A stretch of DNA of 64,000 nucleotides from Phytophthora colocasiae (taxonomy: Eukaryota > Oomycota > Peronosporomycetes > Peronosporales > Peronosporaceae), in contig JAGKQI010000105.1 in NCBI GenBank assembly GCA_018806915.1, forward strand, positions 1,860,001-1,924,000, written 5' to 3'. Position 1 is the first letter of the stretch. The number at the start of each line of letters is the position of its first letter. The notes below the pieces were generated by a model. It ran no database searches. It saw nothing but the letters and a program-made list of their open reading frames with translations, and had not been told where the DNA came from. The position numbers and the translations under genes are program-made. Positions 22,427 through 36,300 of this stretch are shown here, one piece after another.

Positions 22427-22795
22427 ACGCCGTCCTGCACAACGACGGTGTCACATCCAATAACCACTGGAGGGAGTTTATCATCGGCGTTAGTGTCCTT
22501 GGACACGCGTTTCAACACTTCCAGCGCCTTCTGCTTGGCGTTCTCGATCACATAGAGATCGGGTGTCGGGAATCGCTCCTTGGGCAAGTTTTCCTCGAAT
22601 GTGGACGGGATCACCTCGAAAGTAAGACCCTGCCGTTTAAATAACGAGCGAGAGTCAGAGAATGATCGGTAGAGTGCGGTGGCCTGTATGGGGTTTATAA
22701 CGTACACAGTCGCGTAGGAGTTCGAGACGGCGAGGGCTCTGGGACGCGAGGATTACACGTCGGCTACGGAGGTGGCTTGAAAGGGTGGACAGCAT
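22427..22795 (-). pseudogene. Maf-like nucleotide pyrophosphatase, 5' part (gene split by Copia)
   Basis: Exon 1 (22795-22706) starts MLSTLSSHLRSRRVILASQS and carries the Maf opening LASQSPRRLELL. A 76-nt intron (donor GTACGT, acceptor GGCAG) leads to exon 2 (22629-22427), with GLTFEVIPSTFEENLP, the helix VIENAKQKALEVLKRV and VVIGCDTVVVQDG, the substrate-binding core. The exon then runs into the target-site duplication at 22427-22431 and the Copia 3' LTR. The open frame beyond that point is transposon sequence. This half keeps the promoter side, so a truncated transcript is possible. Confidence 0.88.
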
Positions 22796-22894
22796 CTCTT
22801 GTGTTCAAATGTAATGGGATGTGAGTGAAGGTCTTTTAAGTACACTTTTAAATTGGAGAGAAAATATTCAATCTGTATTGCTCTTCTAGCACTT

Positions 22895-23059
22895 TTACAG
22901 CACTCCAATTCCTGCCGTAACACGTACGAGAGTACTCGTCTCTGCATGGTTCTCGTAATTCGGGTTAGCTGGCGCAAGATCCATCTGGGCATTCTCTTCA
23001 GCAGAGGTTTGAGCCATGAGCAGAATAACACCGGCGATTACAGCCGAGAGGATATTCAT
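22895..23059 (-). CDS. Small putative secreted peptide, 54 residues
   Basis: The ATG at 23059 opens MNILSAVIAGVILLMAQTSA, a classic signal peptide with a plausible cleavage after TSA. A short acidic, Asn/Glu-rich mature part (EENAQMDLAPANPNYENH) follows, ending at a TAA. There is no RXLR motif and there are no cysteines. It lies between the Maf gene and an RXLR effector remnant, both also on the minus strand, in what looks like a small secretome cluster. It may be the intact N-terminus of a truncated effector. No family recognised. Confidence 0.4.
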   Translation of the reverse strand: MNILSAVIAGVILLMAQTSAEENAQMDLAPANPNYENHAETSTLVRVTAGIGVL

Positions 23060-23158
23060 TTGAGTTGCGGCCTGTAAGTCGAAGTCGTTGTTACAGAGGG
23101 ATAGACTTGTCGAGTTCGTATTTATGTTGTCATCGCCGAAAGCGAACTTCCTTAAGAA

Positions 23159-23529
23159 TTAAGGATACGTCAACGGGCCTTTGCCGTACATTTTCCTATA
23201 CGCTTTTAGCTCCTCGGCATTCTTGTGATTAAGAGCTGCGCGTCCCATTAGCCCCATGCCAAGATCTTCCCTTGCTTTTAACGTGTCTTTCCTCAAAACA
23301 TGTTTCCACCACGCGTGCTTCACTTTCCACCACGTAGCTTTCTTCACGTTTTCGCTGCATCACTAATAATGATGTCCACGTTAGGCCCTCGTTCTTCCGT
23401 GCCTCGTAAGTGTCAGCTTAAAGTAGTCTTCACTGCCAGAAGCTGTGTGTCGTCCATCGGAGTTGCAGTACAATTGGAGATCATGACCACGACCAGAAGG
23501 GCGACAACGTACAGACGCGAGAATTTCAT
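23159..23529 (-). pseudogene. RXLR-dEER type effector gene, inactivated
   Basis: The ATG at 23529 opens MKFSRLYVVALLVVVMISNC, a good signal peptide. At codon 39 (23415-23413) the reading hits TGA followed by His-Leu-Arg and then Gly-Thr-Glu-Glu-Arg. CGA in place of TGA would make an RXLR motif at the usual distance from the N-terminus, followed by an EER motif. A second break (one-base shift near 23350) moves to the frame reading KKATWWKVKHAWWKHVLRKD and ALNHKNAEELKAYRKMYGKG, an effector-like C-terminal helical part ending in TAA at 23159. RXLR proteins are delivered into plant cells to suppress defence. This copy is dead as written. Confidence 0.65.
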
Positions 23530-24380
23530 CTTCTTCAGACGAGTTCCGTTGTTCCGGAAGGGGATAGCTTCGATGGTGTTTCTTCACGGCGAATCAATCG
23601 AACTGTTCGACTAACAATGCGTGATGATAAGCACCAACACTGAAGATTACAACTAGAGTTGGCCGCTTTCATAGGATCTGTTCGTCGTAAACTTAGTGTC
23701 ATCACTACAAATTACCCGCCAATACATGTACGTGTTGTCGATTTTACATGGAGTGGTTGCTAGAGAGGGACAGTTTATTTTCCATCTGAGGAGAAAGTTC
23801 AAACGATAGGATATTCAAGCGCTTATTGGGGGTGATTCTGTACATGTATTACGCAGCTACCAAACGCTCTTCATGTACTCTTTAATGTTAGTGATTCTTC
23901 CTGCCGTGCGTTTGGTGAACCCACATCTGTACGAGTTCCCTTCGGGGAGCTGCTGCAGCCATTTTGCCATGGAATGGGACCTGGAAGAAGGAGATTGAAT
24001 GCCAGCTTTGGTGGGCGTAGTGTAGTATTGATACACATGGTAGCACGATAGCAAATTCGGAACCAAGCAGTACCCTGGAAGCCTTTAGGGTCCGTGACAT
24101 TCAGCAGCACTATGCGATCGCAAATCGTGAATGTTTCGGAGCTAATCTCTGAATACAAGGGTTACCCTTCAATTGAGGAGGTTGGAATGAAGCACCACCA
24201 GCACAAGAAGTATAGTCACGACGTCATTATTCCAGGTAGCTTTATGAAAACTTGCTACCGTAGTTGCAGAAAATCCCCAATCGATTGTCGAAATCCTATC
24301 GAGTCGAAACTGACGGCGCTTGGGGTCATCGGTACGTGTATGAAGCGACCCCCCACAAGATAAAAAGCTCAAATTCTAGC
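23530..24380. other. Interval upstream of dynein
   Basis: No gene recognised. It should contain the divergent promoters of the effector remnant (minus) and the dynein gene (plus). Small ORFs here have no motifs. Confidence 0.35.
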
Positions 24381-27300
24381 ATGGACAACGGAGGTGCTAG
24401 TCGCGATGGGGCTAAGCGTCGAGGTGTGTCGCTCGGGCCTCAAGCGAACCAGATCCTACAACGTCTGTACGAGCCGAACCTCGGTCCTGGATCTCCAGCC
24501 GACAGTGGATACCCGCAAAACCCGAAATCTCCTGCTAAACGACCTTTCCCGGCTCAAAATGCAGTTCTACAACCTAAATTCAAGTCCCGAATGAAAAAAA
24601 ACGCAAGTGCTGCAACGATTCCGAACGACGTACCACCGAAAACTCGAACTACCGTAAGGACTTTACCGCGTGAATCCTCGTTAGTTGCTTCAGCCAGTAT
24701 GATGAGTTTATCGCCTGGTGTAATGCACCCAAGTCTTCACAAGGCGTCCGAGAGGATCCGAAACCTTCGGGATAAATCCGACATCCGATCTCCGCTACCA
24801 GCTCCTTATGAAGAAAATACCAGTAGTAACCAGTTTTCAGCAGATTCCGGTTCATATGCACTGCTGTCTCCTGCATCAAAAGCTGCTCAACGTAAAGCTT
24901 TAGCAACGGAATCTTCCTTTACTGCTTCATTGAACCTGGATCCACGATATTTACGTGAATTTAAATCTGGTAACTTTCTGTATCTCCGCAAGAAGAAAAA
25001 TACCGACTTGGTCATGTACGCGCTGGAAGTTGTGGAACACTTTGAAGTGGATCGATCCAACTACTATACGATGAGTATGGAAGGTGTGACGCATTTCACG
25101 ACGGAACACTCGGAATTCTGGTCCTTGGATAAATGGGAGACGGAATATTCTCGATTTATGAAAATGCTGGCTATTCCATTCTTCCAAAAGTACAAAACTT
25201 GGAAGAACTTCAACATGTGGAAACAATCCGTACGCGCCTTTAAGATGCGCAACGCCAAGAAATCTCTAAATGAGCGACTTTTCCTCTTAGCTCCAAGTCT
25301 CCAGTCCACTTTACTCGGATTACGAACTCTCTGTCTCGACGTCACAAAACTCGAGTTAATTCGCTTCAGTCCTCAACAAACGTACTCACTACGAGATTTT
25401 GAGGCGGAACAACTGAAAACTCGAGCTCAAGTGACGCAGCAACTGGCGGATTTCTCTTCCAGGTCGTTAAAAATGTGCGTTAAAGCTTGTGACGACGTCA
25501 TCGACGGATTTTTAGGACTTAACAAGATCTCAGCCGACCACAAAATGACTTTCATGGAGAGAGCAGCTCTACGTAAACAATGTCGGACACTTACGAACTT
25601 CTTGCGACTTGCAGACTTCTTAACGATTGACGCTACGATTCAGCTCACAGTTCATTCCTTCCAACGGTTGTATGCCAGTCTAGCAGCGGGAAAAAATCAA
25701 ACTACCGTTCCCGAAAATCCGCAACCAAACAGTAAAAATCCGGGGAAATCTGGCCAAACAACTGCCGTTCCACCTTTTACAGCCATTTTTGCAGTTACAG
25801 TTGAAATGGACGCTGCAACGTCAGCTTTAAATGCTACTCCGAACCATGATGCGTGGAATGGTGCGCTTCAACGTGCATTGAAAGAGGCTCTACGAATGGT
25901 GGAGACTCCAGCAAGGCATCTTGGACACGAATCACTGGCTCCTTACACTACTGCTAGTGCGGAAGACGAGGGTAAAGACGTCTGGTCGGTGGAACAGTTA
26001 AACGTTGCGTTGATTCTCAACGAAGATGCCAAGTTCAGTCTGCTTACGAATGATATTTTCGTGGCTTTAGACGAAGCTTTCGAAGCTGTGGAGGATTATA
26101 TGGATGTTTTCGCTCCTTTTCATCAGATTTACTCAGAGAATGAAGGTCAAGTGACGCAGCTAATGGAAACGTACTCTAATGCACCATTGGATTTCTTCTC
26201 CGAGTCGGTGGAGAAGTATAAAGCTCAAGGGCAGTCGTTCACGGAAATTCCGGATGCTGCCACGGTTGGGATTTTTCGAGTGGATTCTTCAGAATTTAAA
26301 AGCCGACTTTTGCCGAATCCTGAAAAATGCATTCTTGGAATCCGTGCTCTGCTCCCAAAACTCATGAAACAAACCAGTACGGCACTTCTCGAGACTCTCA
26401 ATGACTTGTCACCTGTCGCTTTCTCCACACCGTCAACCCCTGATGCTTTTGTGAATAAAGTGGTGCATATGACCAAAGTATCCGCTATGTTGCCGGATCT
26501 TCGAAATCGGTACCGTCGAGTGTACGAGATGGGCGTTTTGATGGATAATTACGACTGGAGAGTGCCGGATGATATCAAGGAGGATATTATCCTCATGAAA
26601 GAAGGCGTCTTGAGTATAGAAGGAACAGTCACGCGCTTTGAAGGAGAAATCGATTCGGAAACAGCACGGTTTTCTCAAATTATCCTGGATAGTATCGCGC
26701 CATTAAATCGAAACGCTAACATGTTGCTGGAAAAGCTGGACCACCCTAAGCTCTCGACGATTAAAACCCCCATGAGCGAGGCGTTATCGTACTTACAAGC
26801 ACAGGAAGATACGCTGAATCATTTGGTGGAGGAATCCAAAATGCTGGCTATGTTCCAGACGCAATTGAAGCAAAGCGTGAGTGAATTCAACGAAATCAAC
26901 GAAGTGGCGGCCCATTTCGAGCTCAAAATGAAGCTCTGGAGCGGTCTGGATACGTGGCAAAAGCTCGCGATTTCCTATTCTGATACCGTTTTTGATGATA
27001 TCGACGTTGCTGCGATTAGTAAACAGGTGCAGATGTACGTGAAAGTGGCATATCAAGCGCAGAAGCAGCTCCCAGGGAACGAAGCTGCTGATTTGCTTCA
27101 AAAGGAAGTGGAGAAGTTTAAACTGGTTTTACCTGTTGTTACAGATTTACGCTCTCCATCACTTAAAGATCGACATTGGAAACAGATTCACGCAGCTTTA
27201 GGATTCCAGATGAAAGGGGAAGGTAGTATGACGTTAGGGGGATTGATTGAACGAAATGTGATGAAACATGGCGAAACCATCAGTGCGGTAGCTGTATCTG

Positions 27301-30300
27301 CTCAACAAGAGGCTGTTCTGGAGGAAATGCTCAAGAAAGTGACAGATGCGTGGGCTACAACTGAATTTGAAGTGAAACCTTACAAAGAATCCAAGGATGT
27401 TTTCGTCCTGGGAAGTGTAGAGGAAGTCACTGCCAAACTGGATGATTCCATTGTGACAATTAGTACAATTATGGGTTCACGATTTATCGGTGCTATCCAA
27501 GAAGAAGTGGAAGGCTGGAGGAAGAAGCTCGTGACGCTACAGGAAACTCTAGATGAGTGGCTTCTCGTTCAAAAAAACTGGATGTATTTGGAGAATATTT
27601 TCTCCGCTCCGGATATTCAGAGACAACTCCCGGACGCATCCAAGATTTTCAGTCACGTAGATGCTTCGTGGAAAACAATTATGCGTCGGACAAATGAGAA
27701 TCCGCACGTGTTGACATCGGGGACGTTTCCTGGGATCAAAGAGACGCTGCAGCAGCATAATGCTCACTTGGATAAAATCCAGAAAAATCTGGAGGATTAT
27801 CTCGAGACGAAGCGAATGGCTTTTCCCAGGTTTTACTTTTTTATCCAACGACGAATTACTGGAAATCCTGGCGCAATCCAAAAATCCGCAAGCAGTTCAA
27901 CCTCACCTCCGAAAATGCTTTGAAAATCTCGTAAAACTGGACTTTGGGGATGTTCCTGGTAGTGTGGATATGATCGCCATGTATTCGTCCGAGAATGAAC
28001 GTGTTCCTCTTGGTAAAAACCTAAAAGCACGTGGAAACGTTGAAGATTGGTTAAAAGCCTTGGAAGTGAGCATGAAACAGTCGATCTACAAACTCATGAA
28101 GGCTGGACTACTAGATTACGACAGTAAGGCGCGATCTGCTTGGGTTTGTGACCATCCAGGCCAAGTTGTAGCGACTGTAGCTCAGATGACGTGGGCTCGA
28201 AGCACTGAAGAAGCTTTAAACAGCGATAATCCTGTGGAAGAGATGAATTCCTGGTACAAACGCAACTTGTACGAACTGAACGAATTAATCGTGAAAATCC
28301 GTGGAGATTTAAGCTCTTTAGAACGTAAAGTGATCGTAGCGTTAGTGACTACCGACGTCCACGCTCGTGACATTGTGGAGAGTCTTTGGACTGAAAAAGT
28401 CGATTCCGTAGGGAATTTTATCTGGCAGCAACAGCTTCGGTACTATTGGGATGCTCAGGCTGACGATGTATTGATTCGACACTCGGATTCGGTTATTCAG
28501 TATGGATATGAGTACATGGGAGCTACTTCTCGTCTGAAGTTATCACTCCGCTAACAGATCGTTGCTGGATGACGTTGACTGGAGCTTATGGTATGAAACT
28601 GGGAGCTGCTCCTGCAGGTCCAGCAGGAACCGGTAAAACTGAAAGCAGTAAAGACCTGGCCAAAGCGATGGCTATTCAGTGTGTCGTGTTCAATTGTAGC
28701 GACCAAATAGACTATAAAATGATGGGAAACTCTTTCGAGGTCTCGCACAGGCTGGTAACTGGACTTGTTTGGACGAATTCAACCGAATCGACATTGAAGT
28801 TTTATCGGTTGTGGCTCAGCAGCTTTTAATCCTACGTGAAGGAAGAATCCAAGGCAAAGAGCATATCAATTTCATGGGAATTGAGATTTTATTGAAAGAT
28901 CATCACGTTATCGTGACAATGAATCCAGGATATGCGGGTAGAACGGAACTACCAGACAACTTAAAGGTGTGTTTCCGCCCTGTATCCATGATGGTACCGG
29001 ATTATGCGTTAATTGCAGAGATTATGCTGTTCGCGGAAGGTTTCGGTGACGCTCGCACGCTGTCCAGGAAGATGTGCAACTCTACATCCTCTGCAGTGAG
29101 CAGCTTTCACAACAGCCACACTATGACTACGGCCTTCGAGCTGTTAAATCGGTTTTGGTCATGGCTGGGTCGTTAAAACGTGCAAATCCGGATTTAAATG
29201 AAGATGTGACTTTAATCCGGGCTCTTCAAGACAGTAATATCCCAAAATTCCAGGCAGATGATCAACCTCTTTTCCACGCGATAGTTCTGGATTTATTCCC
29301 TGGCACGGATATTCCTCCAAATGACTACGGAGAGCTTCAAGCTTCTCTTGAAGAGGAAATATCCAAAGCTGGATTGCAGAAAGTGCCTATGTATATTACG
29401 AAAGTGATCCAGCTTTTTGACATTTTCAACGTCCGTTTCGGTGGGACGTTGGTAGGTCCTACTGGAGCTGGGAAAACCTCGTGTTACCGTACTCTTCAGT
29501 CAACTATGACGTCTCTAAGGGCAAAAGGGTCCAAAAATCCTGTCTATCAGACAGTCTACGCTCGTGTACTCAACCCTAAGTGTATTTCAATGGGAGAATT
29601 ATACGGAGAATTTAACGAAGCCACTCAGGAATGGCACGACGGTTTAGCTTCTACCATCATGAGGGAAGCAGTAGCAGATGAGACTTCCGATGTGAAATGG
29701 ACCGTTTTTGATGGACCCATTGATGCCTTGTGGATTGAGAATATGAATACCGTCTTGGACGATAATATGACGCTTTGTTTGGCCAATGGAGAGCGGATTA
29801 AACTGAAAAACGAGATGAAAATGCTGTTTGAGGTGATGGATTTAGCTGTAGCTTCTCCTGCTACGGTGAGTCGAATTGGCGTTGTATATATGACTGCGAC
29901 GGATTTAGGATGGATGCCGTTCGTACAGACTTGGATGGAGAAAGAATTACCTGTGGATTTTCCACCGGAAGGATTAAAGCGGCTGGAATTTCTCATTACG
30001 AGTTATGTGGATAAATGTATCCATTTCGTACGGAAGAAGAGCTTCGAGTACGTTCCAACAGTGGATATGAACTTGGCAACGAGTTTATGCCGGCTATTTG
30101 CTTGCTTATTCAGTTCTGCAGGTGGTGTGAATTATCTCGAGATGAAAAATGAAGAAATGCTGGAACTTTTGGATAAAATCTTTGCTTTTTCATTGTTTTG
30201 GTCCGTTGGAGCCACAATGACAATGGATACACATGAACAATTCGATGCTTTTGCTCGAGAACTTATGAGTGAAGCCAAGTTAAGTATCCCAAACAGTGGC

Positions 30301-33300
30301 CTGGTGTTCGATTACTTTGTAGATATCGAACAGGCTAAATTCCGAGCCTGGAGTGAAATTGTTCCCAAGTTTCAGTACAATTCTCAAGTACCGTACTTCA
30401 AAATGACTGTAGCAACTCCAGATTCCGTTCGTTTTACGTTCTTACTGCGTACTTTAACAGCGGCCAAGAGACCTGCGTATGTCACTGGAGTCACAGGAAC
30501 CGGAAAAACCGTGATCGTTCAGGATTTACTGCAAGAATTAACGTCTGGGCCGATTGTATCCAGTGAAGGAGCAGAAGGGGAGGCTCCATCCGCTCCAGCG
30601 TCGAATTTCATGACGATTTTCATTAATTTCTCGGCTCAAACGTCCTCTTTAGTCACGCAGTTAACGATTGAAAATAAGCTCGAGAAGAAGCGAAAAAATC
30701 TGTTAGGTCCAGTGGCTGGCAAGCGGATGATTATCTTCGTGGATGATGTAAATCTCCCAGCAGTCGAAGAGTATGGAGCTCAAGCTCCTATCGAATTATT
30801 GCGTCAGTTCCTAGATTTCGGCGGATTTTATGATCGGGATAAACTGTTTTGGAAAGATATTGCTGATACAATGTTGTTAGCAGCTGCTGCTCCTGCTGGA
30901 GGAGGAAGATCCCACTGCACCCCTCGCTTTGTACGGCACTTCCACGTCTTGAGCATGTACCCGGCAGGAGAAACCTCTCTGAAGATGATTTTTGCGTCGA
31001 TTTTAGGCGGATTTTTCGAAAAATTCGCCCCGTCAGTAAAAGCCATGAAAGACGGATTATCTCGAGTATCATTGAGATTTACAACCGCGTAACACTGGAG
31101 TTACTGCCGACGCCCAATAAATTCCACTACACATTTAATCTTCGGGATGTTTCGAAAGTTTTCCAAGGAATTCTCATGGTCACACCTGGAAAGTGCCCAG
31201 ACGCAGACTCGATGAACCGATTGTGGGTGCACGAGGCCTCCCGCGTGTTCCAGGACCGCCTGATTAATACAAGTGACCAAGTATGGTTCGAGGAGCTCGT
31301 GTGCTCGTTGTTGCAGCGCTTTTTCAACTGCAATTGGGCTCGAGAGACGCTTTTCCACTCGCCTTGTCCTCTAACTTTTGGAGATTTTTTCAAACCAGGA
31401 GTACCTACACCCCTGTACGAACACTGCAACGACGTATCCAAAGTTACCAAGATCATGGACGATTTTTTGGAGAATTACAACGTCACTTTCGCGAATAAAA
31501 TGAATCTGGTTTTCTTCCGAGATGCCATCGCACATTTATCCCGATTAGTTCGTATTTTACGTCAACCCAGAGGCAACGCGATGCTGATTGGTGTTGGAGG
31601 AAGTGGTAAACAGTCTCTAGCTCGCCTTGGAGCGTTTATGGTGGAAGCCAAGTGCGTACAGATCGAAATTACAAGAGGATACGGTACGAATGAATTCCAT
31701 GAAGATTTAAAGAAACTCATGATCAGCGCTGGCGTTGGAGGTCAATCCACCGTCTTCCTGTTTACAGACAGTCAGATCGTCGAAGAGAGCTTCTTGGAGG
31801 ATATTAACAACGTTTTAAACAGTGGAGAAGTGCCGAATCTCTTCCCTCAGGATGAAATGGATCGGATCATCGGAGATATGAGACCAGTTCTTAAAGCCAT
31901 GGAGATTCCCGAAACAAGAGACAACTGTGTGTCTACTTTCATTGAAAGAGTGCGTAATTATCTACATATTGTCTTGGCGATGTCTCCAGTCGGTTCAGCA
32001 CTTCGAATTCGTTGTCGTGCTTTCCCTTCGTTGATTAACTGCTGTACTATCGACTGGTACATGAATTGGCCACGTGAAGCACTACAATCTGTCGCTGATC
32101 GACTGCTTGCTAGTGTTTCTTTGCCTTCAGAAGACGTACGTACTGCTCTAGTGGATATGTGCTCGATAGTTCACACAACATCCAACGATTTCGGAGAGGA
32201 TTTTCTCGCTCAATTGCAGAGATATGTGTACACGACACCTAAAAGTTATCTCGATCTCATTGGATTATATCTAAAGATGCTACAGGAGAAACGAGCTGTA
32301 CTGCAAACGATCAAGAATCGAATGGAAGTGGGTGTGAAGAAGCTCGAGGAGACTAACAGCATCGTGGATTCACTAAAATCCGAACTTATCGAGTTACAGC
32401 CGATTTTAGCCAAAAAAGCTATTGAGGCAGAAGAATTACTGAAACGTGTGTCTGTAGATCAAAAGGCAGCTGCAGTTGTACGTGAAAGAGTCTCACAGGA
32501 TGAAGCTACAGTCACGAAACAAGCAGAGGAAGTGGCTGTGGTCCAGGCTGACGCTCAAAAGATCTGGATGTAGCCATGCCAGCTCTGAACAATGCAATCA
32601 AAGCGCTGGATAGTTTGTCCAAGAACGATATTACAGAAGTTAAATCGTTCGCGAAGCCTCCAGAAGCAGTGGAGACAGTTATGAATGCTGTTTGTCTGCT
32701 GTTCAACGAGAAGCAGAGCTGGGATGGAGCCAAGAAAATCCTAGGTGATGTGACTTTTCTGGATAAACTGAAAAACTTCGACAAGGATAATATCCCACCT
32801 GCCACTTTGAAGAAATTAGGGAAAGCTGTAGCTGAGCCTGGGATGGCAGTGGAAGTCGTATCTAAAGTATCCAAAGCAGCAACGTCACTTTGTATGTGGG
32901 TGCACGCCATGGACGTGTACTCGAAAGTGGCGAAAGAAGTTGGACCCAAGAAGGAAAATCTGGAGAGAATGAACCAGAAACTCGCAGAAGCGAACGCGAT
33001 TTTATCCCAAAAGCAAGAAGAACTTCGTGTGGTGAATGAAAACGTAGCCATGTTAGAAAAACAGTGCAAAGATACTCTGGACGAGAAGGATAAACTCGCG
33101 AATGACGCTGCGGTGACCGAAAAACGTCTCGTTCGAGCTGAAAAACTCATTTCCGGATTATCCGTAGAAGGTGCTCGTTGGAAAGAGAGTGTGGCGTCTT
33201 TAGCGGAGTCGATTCTGGCTTTAATCGGTGATACATTCCTCGCTGCTGCGTGTATTTCATACTACGGACCATTCACCGGAGGTTTTCGCCAACGAATTGT

Positions 33301-36300
33301 CGACCAATGGGTTAATCAGACTCAATCTCTAGGAATTCCTTGCTCTCCAGGCTACAGTTTATCCACGACACTGGGAAGTCCAGTGGAAATACGAGAGTGG
33401 CAGTTGAATGGCCTCCCCACAGACTCCACATCCACTGACAATGCGATTCTGGTGACCAGAGGCGAGCGTTGGCCGTTGATGATCGATCCACAGGGTCAAG
33501 CGAATAAATGGATAAAGAAAACCTTAGCTCAAAAGCTAGAAGCTACGAAAATGACGAACGCCAATCTGCTCAGATCGTTGGAAACCTGTATCCGAAATGG
33601 CAAATCTCTGTTGATTGAGGATATTGACGAGACTTTAGAGCCTTCACTGGAGCCGATATTGCAAAAGGCCATTTACAAACAAGGTGGAAGGGTTTTAATT
33701 CGTCTTGGAGATTCCGATGTCGACTATGACCCAGCATTTAAGCTTTTCCTTACCACGAAGTTGCCCAATCCGCATTATTTACCAGAAGTTTACATCAAAG
33801 TGACGGTGATCAACTTTACAGTCACAATGGATGGATTAGAAGATCAACTTCTAGGGGATGTTGTACGTCACGAACGTCCAGATATCGAAGAGAAGAAAAA
33901 TCGACTGGTGGTGACGATGGCACAGGATAAAAAACAGCTCCAGGAAATCGAAGACCGGATTCTTAAGCAGCTTTCCGAGTCTGCGGGAAACGTTCTAGAT
34001 GATCAGGATTTAATCGATACCTTGCAATCCTCGAACATCACATCTCGGATTATTAAGGAGCGTGTTGTGGAATCGGAAAGCACGGAGATTGAAATTAATC
34101 GAGCAAGAGAAGAGTACCGTTGTGTGGCTACTCGAGGTTCGATTATCTACTTCGTCGTGGCCAATCTCGCCCTAATCGACCCCATGTACCAGTACTCGTT
34201 GCCGTTTTTCCAGCGATTATTCAATATTTGTTTCGACGAAGCTCCCAAGGCTGAAAATCTGCAAAAAAGACTGAACAACCTCACGGATTTTCAGACGAGA
34301 TACATTTACGTGAATATCTGTCGAGGGCTTTTCGAAGTGCACAAAGTGTTATTCTCCATGCTGATCTGCTGTAAAATCCTGCTTCATTCGGGTAAAATCT
34401 CGTCGAGAGTGGTCTTTTTATCTTCGAGGAGCTCCAGGCGCTGATCGATCCACACAGCAGATAAATCCGCAGCCAACGCACATCAGTGAAGCGCAATGGG
34501 ATTTAATCTCTGAGTTGGAGACGGTAGTAACTGGTTACACTGAAGTTGACGGCCAAAAGACCGAAGTGAATGGATTCCAGGGCCTCTGCGCTTCGTTGAC
34601 CAACGTCTGGCCACGTTGGATAAATTGGCTGGAATCTCCGGATTTTCTTTCGAACCCAGCATCTTGTCCTGGTAACTATGGCTCCACACTCACAGCTTTC
34701 CAGAAAGTGCTGCTTTTACGAGGTTTAGCCGAGGAAAAAGTGCCTCAAGCGGTTTTAAACATGATTTCCACCGAAATGGGCAATGAATTCGGCCGCAACG
34801 CGTCCACAACCATGGAGGAAATCTACAACGACACAGACCGTAAAACCCCGTGCATCTTCGTATTATCCGCAGGCGCTGATCCAACTGGGATGTTGCTGCG
34901 ATTTGCCAAAGAAATGTCTTTTATCGACCGTCTGCACCTCATTTCTCTTGGACAAGGCCAAGGTCCACGAGCGGAGAAGCTCATCGAGAGCAGCCAAGGC
35001 TCGGGGGACTGGGTTTTGCTGCAAAACTGCCATTTAGCCAAGAGTTGGATGCCAAAACTCGAGAAACTGGTGGAGGATATGGGTCAACGGACAGACGAAC
35101 AGTGTCAAACGACTTTCCGGTTGTTCCTCACGAGTTTTCCAGCTGCGTATTTCCCCGTTACAGTGCTTCAGAACGGAATTAAACTCACGAATGAGCCTCC
35201 GAAAGGGATCCGAGCCAATCTCCTGCGGTCGTTCAACACGTTATTGTCGGAAGAAGTACTGGAAAGCTTCCATTACCTCGGGAATTTCGATACTGGAGAG
35301 TCCAAAGACCACGTCTGGAAGTCGCTACTGTGTGCACTCACGTTCTTCCACGCAATCGTCCAGGAAAGACGTAAGTTTGGAGCCCTGGGCTGGAATATCA
35401 AGTACGAATTTAACGATACCGACCTGGAGACTTCCCTTGCGAGTTTACGGAAATTCTTGGAGGAACAACCTATTATCCCTTGGGACGCTCTGCGGTATGT
35501 TACTGGTCAGATCAACTACGGCGGACGAGTGACGGACGACTGGGATCGACGCTGTCTTACCAGTATACTCAGTAACTTTTACACTCCAGAAGTGCTCAAC
35601 ACTGGTCATTCGTACTCTTCTTCTGGCATGTATCACGTGCCAACAGAACTTGCACATGGGAATATCCAGACGTACTTAAGTGGACTTCCAGCTTTCGACA
35701 ACCCGGAACTCTTCGGCATGCACGAGAACGCCAACGTCACGTACGAACGCAACGAAAGCGCCAATATGATGCAGTTGATTTTAAGTCTAGAGCCTCGAGA
35801 TGGAGGTGGAGGAGGTGGGAAATCCAACGACCAAAGAGTACTTGACCTCGCTGTTTCCATCCAGGAACATCTTCCAGCTGATCTCAATGTGGAAGAAGCT
35901 GGACCCACGACGTTCAAGACTCGAGAAGTGGCTGGAACTGTCGTGATGGACTCTTTAGCCACTGTTTTAGGCCAAGAAGTCATCAAGTTCAACACACTTT
36001 TACGTCGGATGCGGACGTCACTGAGAGATATCCAGAAGGCTATCAACGGGCTCATCGTCATGTCCTCCGAACTGGATAATATGTACATGGCGTTTCTCAA
36101 CGGCAAAGTGCCTCAGCTCTGGTCTTCCGTGAGCTTTGCATCGCTTAAACCACTGGCTTCTTGGGTTCGAGATCTTCTTGACCGTGTGACGTTCTTCCGG
36201 GAGTGGCTACTTCATGGCGAACCGGTGGTTTTCCAGCTCAACGTCTTCTTTTTCCCTCAAGGTTTCATGACTGGCACGTTGCAGAACTTCGCGAGGAAAT

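Noticed and set aside
27837..34410. Introns as the cause of the dynein frame breaks
   Set aside because: At each site reading resumes within a few bases in the next frame with conserved sequence on both sides, leaving no room for an intron.
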